Of a stretch of 64,000 nt of DNA, positions 8,145-17,033 are shown in pieces. Origin of the DNA: Streptomyces adelaidensis (GTDB lineage: Bacteria; Actinomycetota; Actinomycetes; Streptomycetales; Streptomycetaceae); contig NZ_JAEMUX010000031.1 of assembly GCF_016598475.1 (NCBI RefSeq), positions 1-64,000 of the forward strand, written 5' to 3'. Below the pieces are notes generated by a model that had not been told where the DNA came from, made no database searches, and saw only the letters and a program-made list of their open reading frames with translations. The translations under genes and the position numbers were made by a program. Position 1 is the first letter of the stretch. Each line of letters starts with the position of its first letter.

Positions 8145-9533
8145 TCAGTCGTGCGAGTGCAGCGGCTTGCCCGCGAGGGCCAGGTGGGCCTCGCCGAGCG
8201 CCTCGCTCTGTGTCGGGTGGGCGTGGATGAGCTGGGCGACCTCGGCGGGCAGCGCTTCCCAGTTGTAGATCAGCTGGGCTTCGCCGACCTGCTCGCCCAT
8301 ACGGTCGCCGACCATGTGGACGCCGACCACGGCACCGTCCTTGACCTGGACGAGCTTGATCTCGCCCGAGGTGTTGAGGATCTTGCTCTTGCCGTTGCCC
8401 GCGAGGTTGTACTTCAGAGCGACGACCTTGTCCGCGCCGTAGATCTCCTTGGCCTTGGCCTCGGTGATACCCACGGAGGCGACCTCCGGGTGGCAGTACG
8501 TCACCCGGGGGACACCGTCGTAGTCGATCGGGACGGCCTTGAGACCGGCCAGACGCTCCGCCACCAGGATGCCCTCGGCGAAGCCGACGTGCGCGAGCTG
8601 GAGCGTCGGGACCAGGTCACCGACGGCCGAGACGGTGGGGACGTTCGTCCGCATGTACTCGTCGACGAGGACGTAGCCGCGGTCCATCGCGACGCCCTGC
8701 TCCTCGTAGCCGAGACCGGCGGAGACGGGCCCGCGGCCCACCGCGACCAGCAGCAGCTCGGCCTCGAACTCCTTGCCGTCGGCGAGGGTGACCTTGACGC
8801 CGTCGGTGGTGTACTCGGCCTTGGAGAAGAAGGTGCCCAGGTTGAACTTGATGCCGCGCTTGCGGAAGGCGCGCTCAAGAAGCTTGGAGGAGTTCTCGTC
8901 CTCGAGGGGCGCCAGGTGCTTGAGGCCCTCGATGATCGTGATGTCCGTACCGAAGGACTTCCAGGCGGAGGCGAACTCGACGCCGATGACACCGCCGCCG
9001 AGGACGATCGCCGACTTCGGTACCCGGTCCAGGACGAGGGCGTGGTCCGAGGAGATGATCCGGTTGCCGTCGATCTCCAGGCCCGGCAGCGACTTCGGCA
9101 CGGAGCCGGTCGCCAGCAGGACGTGGCGGCCCTGGACACGCCGGCCGTTCACGTCGACGGAGGTGGGGGAGGACAGCCGGCCCTCACCCTCGATGTACGT
9201 CACCTTGCGGGAGGCGACGAGCCCCTGGAGGCCCTTGTACAGGCCGGAGATCACACCGTCCTTGTACTTGTGGACCCCGGCGATGTCGATGCCCTCGAAG
9301 GTGGTCTTGACACCGAACTGCTCGCTCTCGCGGGCCTGGTCGGCGATCTCACCCGCGTGCAGCAGGGCCTTGGTGGGGATGCAACCCCGGTGCAGGCAGG
9401 TGCCGCCGACCTTGTCCTTCTCGATCAGGGCGACGTCCAGTCCCAGCTGCGCCCCGCGCAGGGCCGCGGCGTAACCACCGCTACCACCGCCGAGGATCAC
9501 TAGGTCGAAAACGGTGCTGGCGTCGTTCGCCAC
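8145..9533 (-). CDS. lpdA: Dihydrolipoamide dehydrogenase (E3)
   Basis: This is a 462-residue FAD flavoenzyme that reoxidises the lipoyl groups of E2 and reduces NAD+. The FAD motif GGGSGGYAA is near residue 15. The redox disulfide is GGTCLHRGC (C46, C51). The NAD-binding glycine motif is LGGGVIGVEFAS, and the C-terminal His-Glu dyad lies in HAHPTQSEALGE. The length matches the family. The GTG at 9533 has an excellent GGAGG site 7 nt away; the in-frame extension to 9656 is non-coding. It lies 124 bp upstream of aceF on the same strand. Confidence 0.97.
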   Translation of the reverse strand: MANDASTVFDLVILGGGSGGYAAALRGAQLGLDVALIEKDKVGGTCLHRGCIPTKALLHAGEIADQARESEQFGVKTTFEGIDIAGVHKYKDGVISGLYKGLQGLVASRKVTYIEGEGRLSSPTSVDVNGRRVQGRHVLLATGSVPKSLPGLEIDGNRIISSDHALVLDRVPKSAIVLGGGVIGVEFASAWKSFGTDITIIEGLKHLAPLEDENSSKLLERAFRKRGIKFNLGTFFSKAEYTTDGVKVTLADGKEFEAELLLVAVGRGPVSAGLGYEEQGVAMDRGYVLVDEYMRTNVPTVSAVGDLVPTLQLAHVGFAEGILVAERLAGLKAVPIDYDGVPRVTYCHPEVASVGITEAKAKEIYGADKVVALKYNLAGNGKSKILNTSGEIKLVQVKDGAVVGVHMVGDRMGEQVGEAQLIYNWEALPAEVAQLIHAHPTQSEALGEAHLALAGKPLHSHD

Positions 9534-9709
9534 GTCACGTCCTCCATGCATGTGCGCCGTACGCCGGTCGTCCACGACCGCGCGGCGGCTGGTGTCCGGC
9601 CGCTCTTCTTCGGCCCTGTGGTGGGGGCCCTGTCCTGCCGAGCCCCATCTTCGCACTTGTCACCACCGAACGAGACGCCGGGCTGCTGTGTGAGACGTCC
9701 CACAGAAAA

Positions 9710-9737
9710 CCCCGCGCCCCTTTTGAGGGGCGCGGGG
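9710..9737 (-). terminator. Hairpin between pepA and lpdA (repeat-family half copy)
   Basis: CCCCGCGCCCCT-TTTG-AGGGGCGCGGGG forms a perfect 12-bp stem with a 4-nt loop, followed by the repeat-type tail AACCGCGCGATCAACC. It lies 72 bp past the pepA stop. It is a short member of the palindromic repeat family and probably ends pepA transcription. Confidence 0.7.
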
Positions 9738-9809
9738 AACCGCGCGATCAACCACATACGGCCGCGAGCCGCCGTAGCAAGGGCATGGATCGGGCTATCG
9801 GGCGCGGCC

Positions 9810-11345
9810 TCAGCCCAGGTCACCCGAGGCGGCCAACTCCGCCAGCCGCACCAGGGTCCGCACAGCCGTCCCGGTCCCGCCCTTCGGCGTGTACCCGAAG
9901 GGCCCTCCCTCGTTGAAGGCCGGACCCGCGATGTCCAGGTGCGCCCAGGTGATGCCCTCGCCCACGAACTCCTTCAGGAAGAGACCGGCGACCAGCCCAC
10001 CGCCGTACCGCTCGCCCATGTTCGCGATGTCGGCCGTGGGGGAGTCCATCCCCTTGCGCAGGTGGGAGGGGAGCGGCATGGGCCACGCCGGCTCACCGGA
10101 CTCCTCGGCGGCCTCGTGCACCGCGGAGCGGAAGGTGTCGTCGTTCGCCATGATCCCGAACGTCCGGTTGCCCAGCGCCAGCATCATCGCCCCGGTCAGC
10201 GTCGCCACGTCGACGATCGCGTCCGGCTTGTCCTCGGACGCCTTGGCGAGCGCGTCGGCCAGCACGAGCCGGCCCTCGGCGTCGGTGTTCAGCACCTCCA
10301 CCGTCTTGCCGCTGTACATGCGCAGCACATCACCCGGGCGGGTGGCGGAACCGGACGGCATGTTCTCGGCGAGGGCGAGCCAGCCGGTGATGTTGACCTC
10401 GAGGCCGAGCCGGGCGGCCGCGACGACCGCGGCGAACACGGCGGCCGCGCCGCTCATGTCGCACTTCATCGTCTCGTTGTGCCCGGCGGGCTTCAGCGAG
10501 ATGCCGCCCGAGTCGTACGTGATGCCCTTGCCGACGAACGCCAGGTGCTTCTTCGCCTTGGAGCTGGTGTACGACAGCTGCACCAGGCGGGGCGTGGCCG
10601 CGGAGCCCGCGCCGACGCCGAGGATGCCGCCGTAGCCGCCCTTGGCGAGGGCCTTCTCGTCGAGGACGGTCACCTTGATGCCGTGCTCCTTGGCCGCGGC
10701 CTGCGCGACGGCGGCGAAGGCCTCCGGGTCGAGGTCGTTCGGCGGCATGTTGATCAGGTCGCGGGCCCGGTTCAGCTCCTCGGCCACCGCGACGGCACGG
10801 TCGGCGGCGGCCTTGTGGGCGCGGTCGCGGGACTTGGCGCCGAGCAGGGCGACCTCGGCGAGCGGGGCCTTGCCGTTCTTCGCCTTGGCGGCCTTGTCCG
10901 AAGGCGCGTTCCCCTTGTAGACGTCGAAGGAGTACGCGCCGAGCAGCGCGCCCTCGGCGACGGCGCCCACGGCGGCGGCGTCCGCTAGGGGCAGCGTGAA
11001 CGCGGCCTTCTTCGAACCGGACAGCGCGCGGGCCGCGGCACCGGCCGCCCGGCGCAGCTCCTCCGCGCCGAACGAGCCGTCCTTCTCCGGCACCGCTCCC
11101 AGGCCCACCGCCACCACGAGCGGCGCCTTGAAGCCGGACGGCGCGGGCAGCTTCGTCACCTCGCCCTCGGCGCCCGAGGCGCCGAGGGTCTCCAGGACGC
11201 CGGCCAGCTTGCCGTCGTACGCCTTGTCCACGGCCTCGGCGCCCGGCGCTACGACCGGCCCCTTGGCGCCCTTCGCGACGCCGACCACGATTGCGTCGGC
11301 ACGGAGGCCCGACGCGGCGGCGGTGCTGAGAGTGAGAGCAGTCAC
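9810..11345 (-). CDS. pepA: Leucyl aminopeptidase, M17 family
   Basis: This 511-residue cytoplasmic metallo-exopeptidase releases N-terminal residues from peptides using two metal ions. The C-terminal catalytic half carries the M17 signature NTDAEGRLVLADAL, the metal ligands in GKGITYDSGGISLKP, and MKCDMSGAAAVFAA. The N-terminal half is the variable macro-like domain. The start is GTG at 11345 with only a weak GGAAGCGAG site. It lies upstream of lpdA on the same strand, as in mycobacteria (pepB near dlaT). Confidence 0.96.
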   Translation of the reverse strand: MTALTLSTAAASGLRADAIVVGVAKGAKGPVVAPGAEAVDKAYDGKLAGVLETLGASGAEGEVTKLPAPSGFKAPLVVAVGLGAVPEKDGSFGAEELRRAAGAAARALSGSKKAAFTLPLADAAAVGAVAEGALLGAYSFDVYKGNAPSDKAAKAKNGKAPLAEVALLGAKSRDRAHKAAADRAVAVAEELNRARDLINMPPNDLDPEAFAAVAQAAAKEHGIKVTVLDEKALAKGGYGGILGVGAGSAATPRLVQLSYTSSKAKKHLAFVGKGITYDSGGISLKPAGHNETMKCDMSGAAAVFAAVVAAARLGLEVNITGWLALAENMPSGSATRPGDVLRMYSGKTVEVLNTDAEGRLVLADALAKASEDKPDAIVDVATLTGAMMLALGNRTFGIMANDDTFRSAVHEAAEESGEPAWPMPLPSHLRKGMDSPTADIANMGERYGGGLVAGLFLKEFVGEGITWAHLDIAGPAFNEGGPFGYTPKGGTGTAVRTLVRLAELAASGDLG

Positions 11346-11842
11346 GGTGGTGAAATCTCGCTTCCGATTGAGTTTCGGTGGCCGAACGGATGGGTTGCCG
11401 TGCAGAGAACGAGCCTAGGCCCTGTTCGGCCCATCGGATCTGGGGCGCGAGGCCGGTTCCGTACTCGGCGTCCGCACACGGTCCGCGCGGCGTCCGCAGC
11501 GACCAGCCTCCCTGAATTTCGGCGCCGTCCGTGCAGGGAGATCCCCATGTCTTCGCCATAGGGGGATCCCTTGTCGCCGGGCCGGCTTCGCGAGTTCGCA
11601 GGTCTTCGCGCGTAGCTTCGAGAGTCTCCGCGCGTAGCGTCGAGGCCCCGATTTCGATCACTCCTGCGGGCGTTCACCCCTATGTGGCGTCATGGTCATT
11701 TTCGCGCCCTCGTATGCCATGACCTGGGTCACACTCGTCCCGCCGGTGAGTGATCAGCTCATCGGTTTGCATCATTTCCACAGATTCCCCTCGGCGCGGA
11801 CGTTCAGTCCGGCCTCGGCGGATCTTCTTGGGAGGGGCGAAC
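11346..11842. other. Long intergenic region between pepA and the exopolysaccharide operon
   Basis: This 497-bp divergent gap holds the pepA and operon promoters, which I cannot place with confidence. Visible structure: an inverted repeat GGGATCCCCC-type around 11538-11572; two direct copies of CGCGCGTAGC(T/G)TCGAG near 11608 and 11630, one 22-bp period apart; and an inverted repeat GGTCAT (11694-11699) / ATGACC (11719-11724) with flanking CATGG/CCATG. The last is a plausible operator 120-150 bp upstream of the deacetylase gene. The ORFs here look like chance frames. Confidence 0.5.
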
Positions 11843-14167
11843 ATGGCGCACCGCGTGCCCGGATGGAGAAACGCCGCCACCGTCGTGGCGACCGCGAGCC
11901 TGCTGGCGGCGGGCCTCGGCATACCGGGGGCGTCGGCGGCCGGCCGGCCCCGTATCGACCTCAAGGTGCTGCTGGTCGACAACGGCGACAGCCCCGTCCA
12001 GGCCATCGCCGCCGAACTGCGGAGCACCGGCATCCCGTACACCCGCGTGAACCTCGCCGACGCGAACCGCCCGACCATCGACGCCGCCTTCCTCAGCGAC
12101 ACGGTGGGCGGCACCCCACGCGCCAAGTACCAGGGCGTGGTCCTGCCCAACGAGGCCCCGTTCGGCGCGGACTCGGCCGAGCAGAGCGCCCTGGAGACGT
12201 ACGAGCGGACGTACGGCGTCCCGCAGGTCGACGCCTACACCTGGGCGCACCCCGGTGTCGGCCTCGACCACACGAGCGAGGGCGGCTGGGCCGGCACCCT
12301 CGACGGCCGCGAGGCCGAGGTCACCGACGCGGGCCGGGGCGGCCACTTCGGCTACCTGGACGGACAGCTCGCCTTCGAGGACAACTCGGCCACCCTTCAT
12401 GAAAGTTACGGCTTCGTCGCCCGGCCCCGGACGGGCTACACCAGCTATCTCGACATCGCGGTGCCCGGCGGCAGCGGCCGGGGCAGCCTGGTCGGCGAGT
12501 ACGCCCACGACGGGCGCCGTGAACTGGTCGTCACCTTCGCCTACAACCAGCACCAGCGGCAGTTCCGGGTACTGGCCCGCGGGATCGTCGAGTGGCTGAC
12601 GGGCGGGGTGCACCTCGGGCGGAGCCGGAACTACTTCGCCGTCCACGTCGACGACGTCTTCGCCCCCGACAGCCGCTGGGACACCACGGACAACTGCACG
12701 ACCGGCGGCTTCGACTGCGGCGGCGGGGAGGCCGGGGACACCGAGCCGATCCGGATGACCGCCGCCGACGCGGTGTACGCCAGGCAGTGGCAGCAGGCCG
12801 GCGGCTTCACCCTCGACCTGGTCTACAACGGGGGCAGCGGCGAGGAGTGGAAGGCAGCGCACGGCGGCACCGACGCCCTCACCGACCGACTGCTCGCCGA
12901 CCGGAACGCCTACCGCTGGGTCAACCACACCTACACGCACCAGTACCTCGGCTGTGTCCAGGACACCTCGACCGTCCCGTGGAGCTGCGCGAAGAACCCG
13001 GACGGAACCACCCGCTACCTCGGCCGAGCCGAGATCGCCGAGCAGATCCGCGACAACCACGACTGGGCGGTCGCGCACGGCCTCCCGGTGCGGCAGGGCG
13101 AGCTGGTGACGGGCGAGCACTCCGGTCTGCGGACGCTGCCGCAGCAGCCGGACGACAACCCGAACCTCGCGGGCGCCCTCGCCGACAACGGTGTCACATG
13201 GATCGCCGCCGACAACTCCCGTGAGTCGGCCCAGCGTCCGGTGGGGCCCGCGCTGACCGTGCCGCGCCATCCGATGAACGTGTACTTCAACGTGGGCACG
13301 GCCGCGGAGATGGTCGACGAGTACAACTGGGTCTACACCTCGGCGGCCGACGGCGGCAGCGGGGTCTGCGAGAACAACGCGGCCTCCACCTGTCTGGCCG
13401 CCCCGCTCGACCCGGCCACGGGCTACGCCTCGCACATCGTCCCGCAGGAGGCCCGTACCGCCCTGCTGCACGCCGTCGGCAACGACCCGCGACCGCACTA
13501 CGCGCACCAGTCCAACCTGGCCGAGGACCGGCTGCTCTACCCGGTCCTGGACCGGGTGCTCGCCGACTACCGGGGCCTCTTCGCCGCCGACACCCCGCTG
13601 GAGAACCCCCGGCAGAGCGCGATCGGCACCGAGCTGAAACGCCGGGCCGCCTGGCAGAGCGCCGTCGCGAACGGCACGGTGACGGCGTACCGGATCGGCA
13701 CGACGGTGACGGTGACCGCCCCGTCCGGGACTCAGATCCCAGTGACCGCACCGGAGGGCACCACCAAGCAACTCCCCGTCGGGACCACCGCGTTCGGTAC
13801 GCCGTACGCGGGAGGGCGCTCAGCTTGGACCACGCCCGCACCGTTGCAGACCGCTGTCGAGCTCAAGCTGCCTCAGCGCGCGACGAGGCCCAGCGGCAGC
13901 GCCCCCAAAGGGGCGCGGGGAACTGCGCGACCAGCCCCGATGGACCCGCAGCCGGGGTCCGGGGCCGCAGTTCCCCACACATCATCCGCACAACAGGGGG
14001 GAGCGGCGCAGCGATGCGCAACGGCCGTCATGTCACCATGCTCACCGAAGGCACCTACCCGCATGTCCACGGCGGGGTCAGCACCTGGTGCGACCAGCTC
14101 GTCAAGGGCATGCCCGACGTCGAGTTCCATCTCGTGTCGCTCACCGGCACCGGCCGCGAACCCGTGA
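11843..14167 (+). CDS. Secreted polysaccharide deacetylase, Agd3/CE18-like
   Basis: This is a 774-residue exported protein with a signal peptide (cleavage near residue 33, ASA-A). After an N-terminal glutamine-amidotransferase-like domain (DLKVLLVDNGDSPVQ) comes a deacetylase domain with the metal motifs HVDD (H268, D270, D271) and HTYTH (H362, H366). This arrangement recalls Agd3, the CE18 deacetylase of fungal galactosaminogalactan. It heads a five-gene operon with GT4, membrane and hydrolase genes, so it probably removes acetyl groups from a secreted GalNAc-type polymer. Conserved sequence seems to end near residue 676; the last ~97 residues read through a palindromic repeat and overlap the next gene by 154 bp, so the original stop was probably lost. 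ATG at 11843 with GGAGG. Confidence 0.8.
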   Translation: MAHRVPGWRNAATVVATASLLAAGLGIPGASAAGRPRIDLKVLLVDNGDSPVQAIAAELRSTGIPYTRVNLADANRPTIDAAFLSDTVGGTPRAKYQGVVLPNEAPFGADSAEQSALETYERTYGVPQVDAYTWAHPGVGLDHTSEGGWAGTLDGREAEVTDAGRGGHFGYLDGQLAFEDNSATLHESYGFVARPRTGYTSYLDIAVPGGSGRGSLVGEYAHDGRRELVVTFAYNQHQRQFRVLARGIVEWLTGGVHLGRSRNYFAVHVDDVFAPDSRWDTTDNCTTGGFDCGGGEAGDTEPIRMTAADAVYARQWQQAGGFTLDLVYNGGSGEEWKAAHGGTDALTDRLLADRNAYRWVNHTYTHQYLGCVQDTSTVPWSCAKNPDGTTRYLGRAEIAEQIRDNHDWAVAHGLPVRQGELVTGEHSGLRTLPQQPDDNPNLAGALADNGVTWIAADNSRESAQRPVGPALTVPRHPMNVYFNVGTAAEMVDEYNWVYTSAADGGSGVCENNAASTCLAAPLDPATGYASHIVPQEARTALLHAVGNDPRPHYAHQSNLAEDRLLYPVLDRVLADYRGLFAADTPLENPRQSAIGTELKRRAAWQSAVANGTVTAYRIGTTVTVTAPSGTQIPVTAPEGTTKQLPVGTTAFGTPYAGGRSAWTTPAPLQTAVELKLPQRATRPSGSAPKGARGTARPAPMDPQPGSGAAVPHTSSAQQGGAAQRCATAVMSPCSPKAPTRMSTAGSAPGATSSSRACPTSSSISCRSPAPAANP
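13901..13940. repeat. Palindromic repeat copy inside the deacetylase ORF end
   Basis: The segment CCCCCAAAGGGGCGCGGGGAA is followed by CTGCGCGACCAGCCCC, the standard right arm of the intergenic repeat. Here it is translated in frame as part of the deacetylase tail, which is unusual for this repeat and suggests that a repeat-mediated change removed the original stop. Confidence 0.75.
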
Positions 14168-15537
14168 CCTGGGAACTGCCGCCGAACGTGTACCGGCACA
14201 CCTCCGTACCGACCTGGGGCCCGCGCCCCGGCCGCGCACACGCCCCGTACGGCGGGGCCCGCCGCCGCTTCACCGACTCCTACGAACGGCTCCTGCTCGC
14301 CGTGCTGGACCCCGACGCGTCCTGCGACTTCGGCGAGGCACTGTACGAACTGGCCGAACTGGCCCGCGCCGGATGCCTGTCGGCGGCCCTGCGCACGGAA
14401 TCCGCGCTGCGCTCGCTGATCTGGATCTGGACCATGCCGCACCTGACGACCGCCGCCGCGTGCCCCACGGTCCACGACGCGCTCACCGCGACGGACCTGC
14501 TGGAACACGCCCTGCGCCCGCTCGGCGCCCGTATCCCCGAGGACTCCGTGGCCCACGCCGTCAGCGGCGGCCTGGCGACGCTGCCCGCGCTCGCCGCCCG
14601 CGAGCTGGACGGCGTGCCGTTCCTGCTCACCGAGCACGGCATCTATCTGCGCGAGCGCTACCTCGGCCACCGCGCCGGCGACCAGCGGTGGCCCGTGAAG
14701 GCCTTCATGCTCGGCTTCCACCGCGAGCTGACCGCCCTCGGCTACCGCGCCGCCGACCTCATCACGCCCTGCAACCAGTACAACCGCCGCTGGGAGGAGC
14801 GCGGCGGCGCCGACGCCGACAAGATCCGTACGGTCTACAACGGCGTCGACCCGGCCGCCTTCCCGCACGCCGGCCCTGAGCCCGACATCCCCACCCTCAC
14901 CTGGTGCGGCCGCGTCGACCCCGTCAAGGACCTGGAGACGCTGCTGCACGCGTACGCCCTGGTCCGCGCCGAACTCCCCGCGACCAGACTGCGGTTGTTC
15001 GGACCCGTGCCGCCCGGCGGCGAGGCCTACCGCACCGAGCTGGAGAAGCTCGCCGCCGAACTGGGCGTCACGGACGGGCTCACCTTCGAGGGCCGCGTCG
15101 ACGAGGTGTGGCGGGCGTACGCGGCCGGGCACCTCGTGATGCTCTCGTCCATCTCCGAGGGCTTCCCGTTCTCGATCATCGAGGCCATGTCCTGCGGCCG
15201 TACGACCGTCTCGACCGACGTCGGCGGGGTCCGCGAGGCGGTCGGCGACACCGGCCTCGTCGTGCCCCCGCGCGAGCCGGAGCAGCTGGCCGACGCCGCG
15301 CTCACCCTCCTCCACGACGAGGAACGCCGCCTGGAACTGGGCGCGTCCGCCCGTCGGCGGGTCATCGACCGGTTCACCCTCCGCCGTTCCGTGGACGCCT
15401 TCCGCACGATCTACCGGGAACTCGCGGGCCGCGACGAGGCCGTGTACGAGCCCACGCCGGAGACGGTCGCCGACTGGACCGTGGAACTGCGCGACCCCTG
15501 GTACCAGACCGGGGCGACGGACGGAAGCGGCTGGTGA
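14014..15537 (+). CDS. GT4 glycosyltransferase, PelF-like polymer synthase
   Basis: This is a 507-residue cytoplasmic retaining glycosyltransferase with GT-B fold. It opens with MLTEGTYPHVHGGVSTWCDQ, which closely matches the start of PelF, the Pel polysaccharide synthase. The donor-site EX7E motif is E382..E390 in SEGFPFSIIEAM, preceded by a GRVDPVKDLETLL acceptor/donor hinge. PelF uses a UDP-sugar (UDP-GalNAc/GlcNAc); substrate here is inferred. It has no membrane helices and is translationally coupled by GTGA to a 12-helix membrane protein, paralleling PelF-PelG. I chose the ATG at 14014 (GGGGGGAGCGG upstream); the frame extends upstream through a repeat. Confidence 0.88.
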   Translation: MRNGRHVTMLTEGTYPHVHGGVSTWCDQLVKGMPDVEFHLVSLTGTGREPVTWELPPNVYRHTSVPTWGPRPGRAHAPYGGARRRFTDSYERLLLAVLDPDASCDFGEALYELAELARAGCLSAALRTESALRSLIWIWTMPHLTTAAACPTVHDALTATDLLEHALRPLGARIPEDSVAHAVSGGLATLPALAARELDGVPFLLTEHGIYLRERYLGHRAGDQRWPVKAFMLGFHRELTALGYRAADLITPCNQYNRRWEERGGADADKIRTVYNGVDPAAFPHAGPEPDIPTLTWCGRVDPVKDLETLLHAYALVRAELPATRLRLFGPVPPGGEAYRTELEKLAAELGVTDGLTFEGRVDEVWRAYAAGHLVMLSSISEGFPFSIIEAMSCGRTTVSTDVGGVREAVGDTGLVVPPREPEQLADAALTLLHDEERRLELGASARRRVIDRFTLRRSVDAFRTIYRELAGRDEAVYEPTPETVADWTVELRDPWYQTGATDGSGW

Positions 15538-17033
15538 GCGGCGGCCTCTCGACGCCCCCGGGTGCCCGGCGGGACACCGGTTCGCCGGCTCCCCGGCAGC
15601 GCCGCCGGCCGCCGCGCTGGGACCGGCCCGACCCCATCGACCAACTCGCCGAGCGGTTCCGGGAGTCCGCGGCAGCCGCCGTCCACCCCGACGAGCTGGC
15701 CGCCCTGCTGGAGTCCGACGGCATGACGGACGACCAGATCCGCGAACGGTACGGCTGCCGCAACTCCTTCGCCCTCGCCGAGGAGTTGTACGAGCGCGTC
15801 GAGCGCGGCCGTCCCGAACCGGACGGCCCGGCCCCCGACCCCTGGCGGATCGATCTGCTGGGCTGCCTGCTGAGAGGCGTGGTCTTCGCCCTCCCCGGCC
15901 TCGGCTACCTCCTGGGCGCCCCCCTCCTCACCGGCCCCCACGACGGCTTCGGCCTCCCCGCCGGCACGGTCCCGCTGCTGGCCGGCGCCCTGTGCGGCTG
16001 GATGTGGAACCAGGGGCTCGCCCACCGGGCGTACTCCTGGCTCGGGTTGGGCGACCGCGACGCCGCCCGCCGCTCCCTGGCCGTCGGTGCTCCGGCGGGC
16101 GTGCTCCTCGGCGCGGTGGCCGCTTTCCTCGCGGCCGGCGGCGGCGCTCCGGGCGCGGTGGCCTTCGCCGCCGGACAGTCCTGCTACCTCGGCGCCGCGA
16201 CCGTCCTGCTGGTGATGGGCCGTGAACGGGCGCTGCTGTACTGCCTGTCGCCGATGGCGGCGGGCGCGCTCCTCGCCCTGGTACGGCCGGTGCCCGACTG
16301 GTCACGACTCGCCCTGCCGGCCGGCTCCCTGGCGGTGGTCGTCATTCTCGCCGGACTCGAAGTAGCGCCTGCGGTGAGGGGGTTGGGCGCAGGGAACCGG
16401 GCGGCCGCACTCGTCGCCCTGCTGCGCCTCGGCACCCCCGGCGGCTCTCCCCGGCTCTCCGCCTCCCTCCCGTACGCCTTCTGCGGCCTCGGCACCGGTG
16501 TGCTCGTGCTGTACGCGGCGCTCGGGGACCTGATCGCCCACGAGGGACACGGCGCGGTCGCCGCACCCGCCGCCGTGGCACTCACGCTCAGCATGGGACC
16601 CGCCGAATGGCTGCTGTACCGCTTCCGCAGCGAAGGCCTGGCCGGACTGCGCTCCACCAGCACAACCGGTGCCTTCCGGCGCGCCGCGTCCGTGACCCTG
16701 GTGCAGTGCCTCGCCGGCTACCTCGCCACCCTGCTGATCCTGGCCCACGCCACGGCCGCGCTGTGGCCCGGCGCCCCGGACCTCGACGCGGTCCACCTCG
16801 CCGGCCTGCTCCTGCTGGGCGCGGTGCTCTGGACCGGCCTGCTGCTCCAGTCGTTCGGCGCGGTCCCGGGCGCCGCCGCCGTGTGCTGCGCCGCCGCCCT
16901 CGCCCAGACCGTCGCCCTGGTGACGTACTCGGGCGACCCGCATCTGACCGGCCTGCTCGTGTACGGCGTCGCGGCCGGCCTCCAGACGGCCCTCGTCTGC
17001 GGCCTGCTGGGAAGGGCGACGGCCCACCGATGA
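15534..17033 (+). CDS. 12-helix membrane protein, PelG-like position in exopolysaccharide operon
   Basis: This is a 499-residue integral membrane protein. A soluble N-terminus (about residues 1-105) contains a helical segment (PDELAALLESDGMTDDQIRERYG), followed by about 12 hydrophobic helices, starting near RIDLLGCLLRGVVFALPGLGY. The helix number and position directly after a PelF-like gene match PelG, a Wzx-like exporter, but I see no diagnostic PelG motif, so this is inference from context. The GTG start overlaps the GT4 stop (GTGA), implying coupled synthesis. It could carry the polymer across the membrane, or form the synthase complex with the GT4. Confidence 0.75.
   Translation: MSGGLSTPPGARRDTGSPAPRQRRRPPRWDRPDPIDQLAERFRESAAAAVHPDELAALLESDGMTDDQIRERYGCRNSFALAEELYERVERGRPEPDGPAPDPWRIDLLGCLLRGVVFALPGLGYLLGAPLLTGPHDGFGLPAGTVPLLAGALCGWMWNQGLAHRAYSWLGLGDRDAARRSLAVGAPAGVLLGAVAAFLAAGGGAPGAVAFAAGQSCYLGAATVLLVMGRERALLYCLSPMAAGALLALVRPVPDWSRLALPAGSLAVVVILAGLEVAPAVRGLGAGNRAAALVALLRLGTPGGSPRLSASLPYAFCGLGTGVLVLYAALGDLIAHEGHGAVAAPAAVALTLSMGPAEWLLYRFRSEGLAGLRSTSTTGAFRRAASVTLVQCLAGYLATLLILAHATAALWPGAPDLDAVHLAGLLLLGAVLWTGLLLQSFGAVPGAAAVCCAAALAQTVALVTYSGDPHLTGLLVYGVAAGLQTALVCGLLGRATAHR

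Noticed and set aside
6185..8230. 681-residue ORF and 289-residue Ala/Gly-rich ORF opposite aceF
   Set aside because: Low-complexity antisense translations of the E2 Ala/Pro linkers.
11342..11722. Short ORFs in the gap between pepA and the deacetylase gene
   Set aside because: No SD, no homology that I recognise and unfavourable codon pattern; the region looks regulatory.
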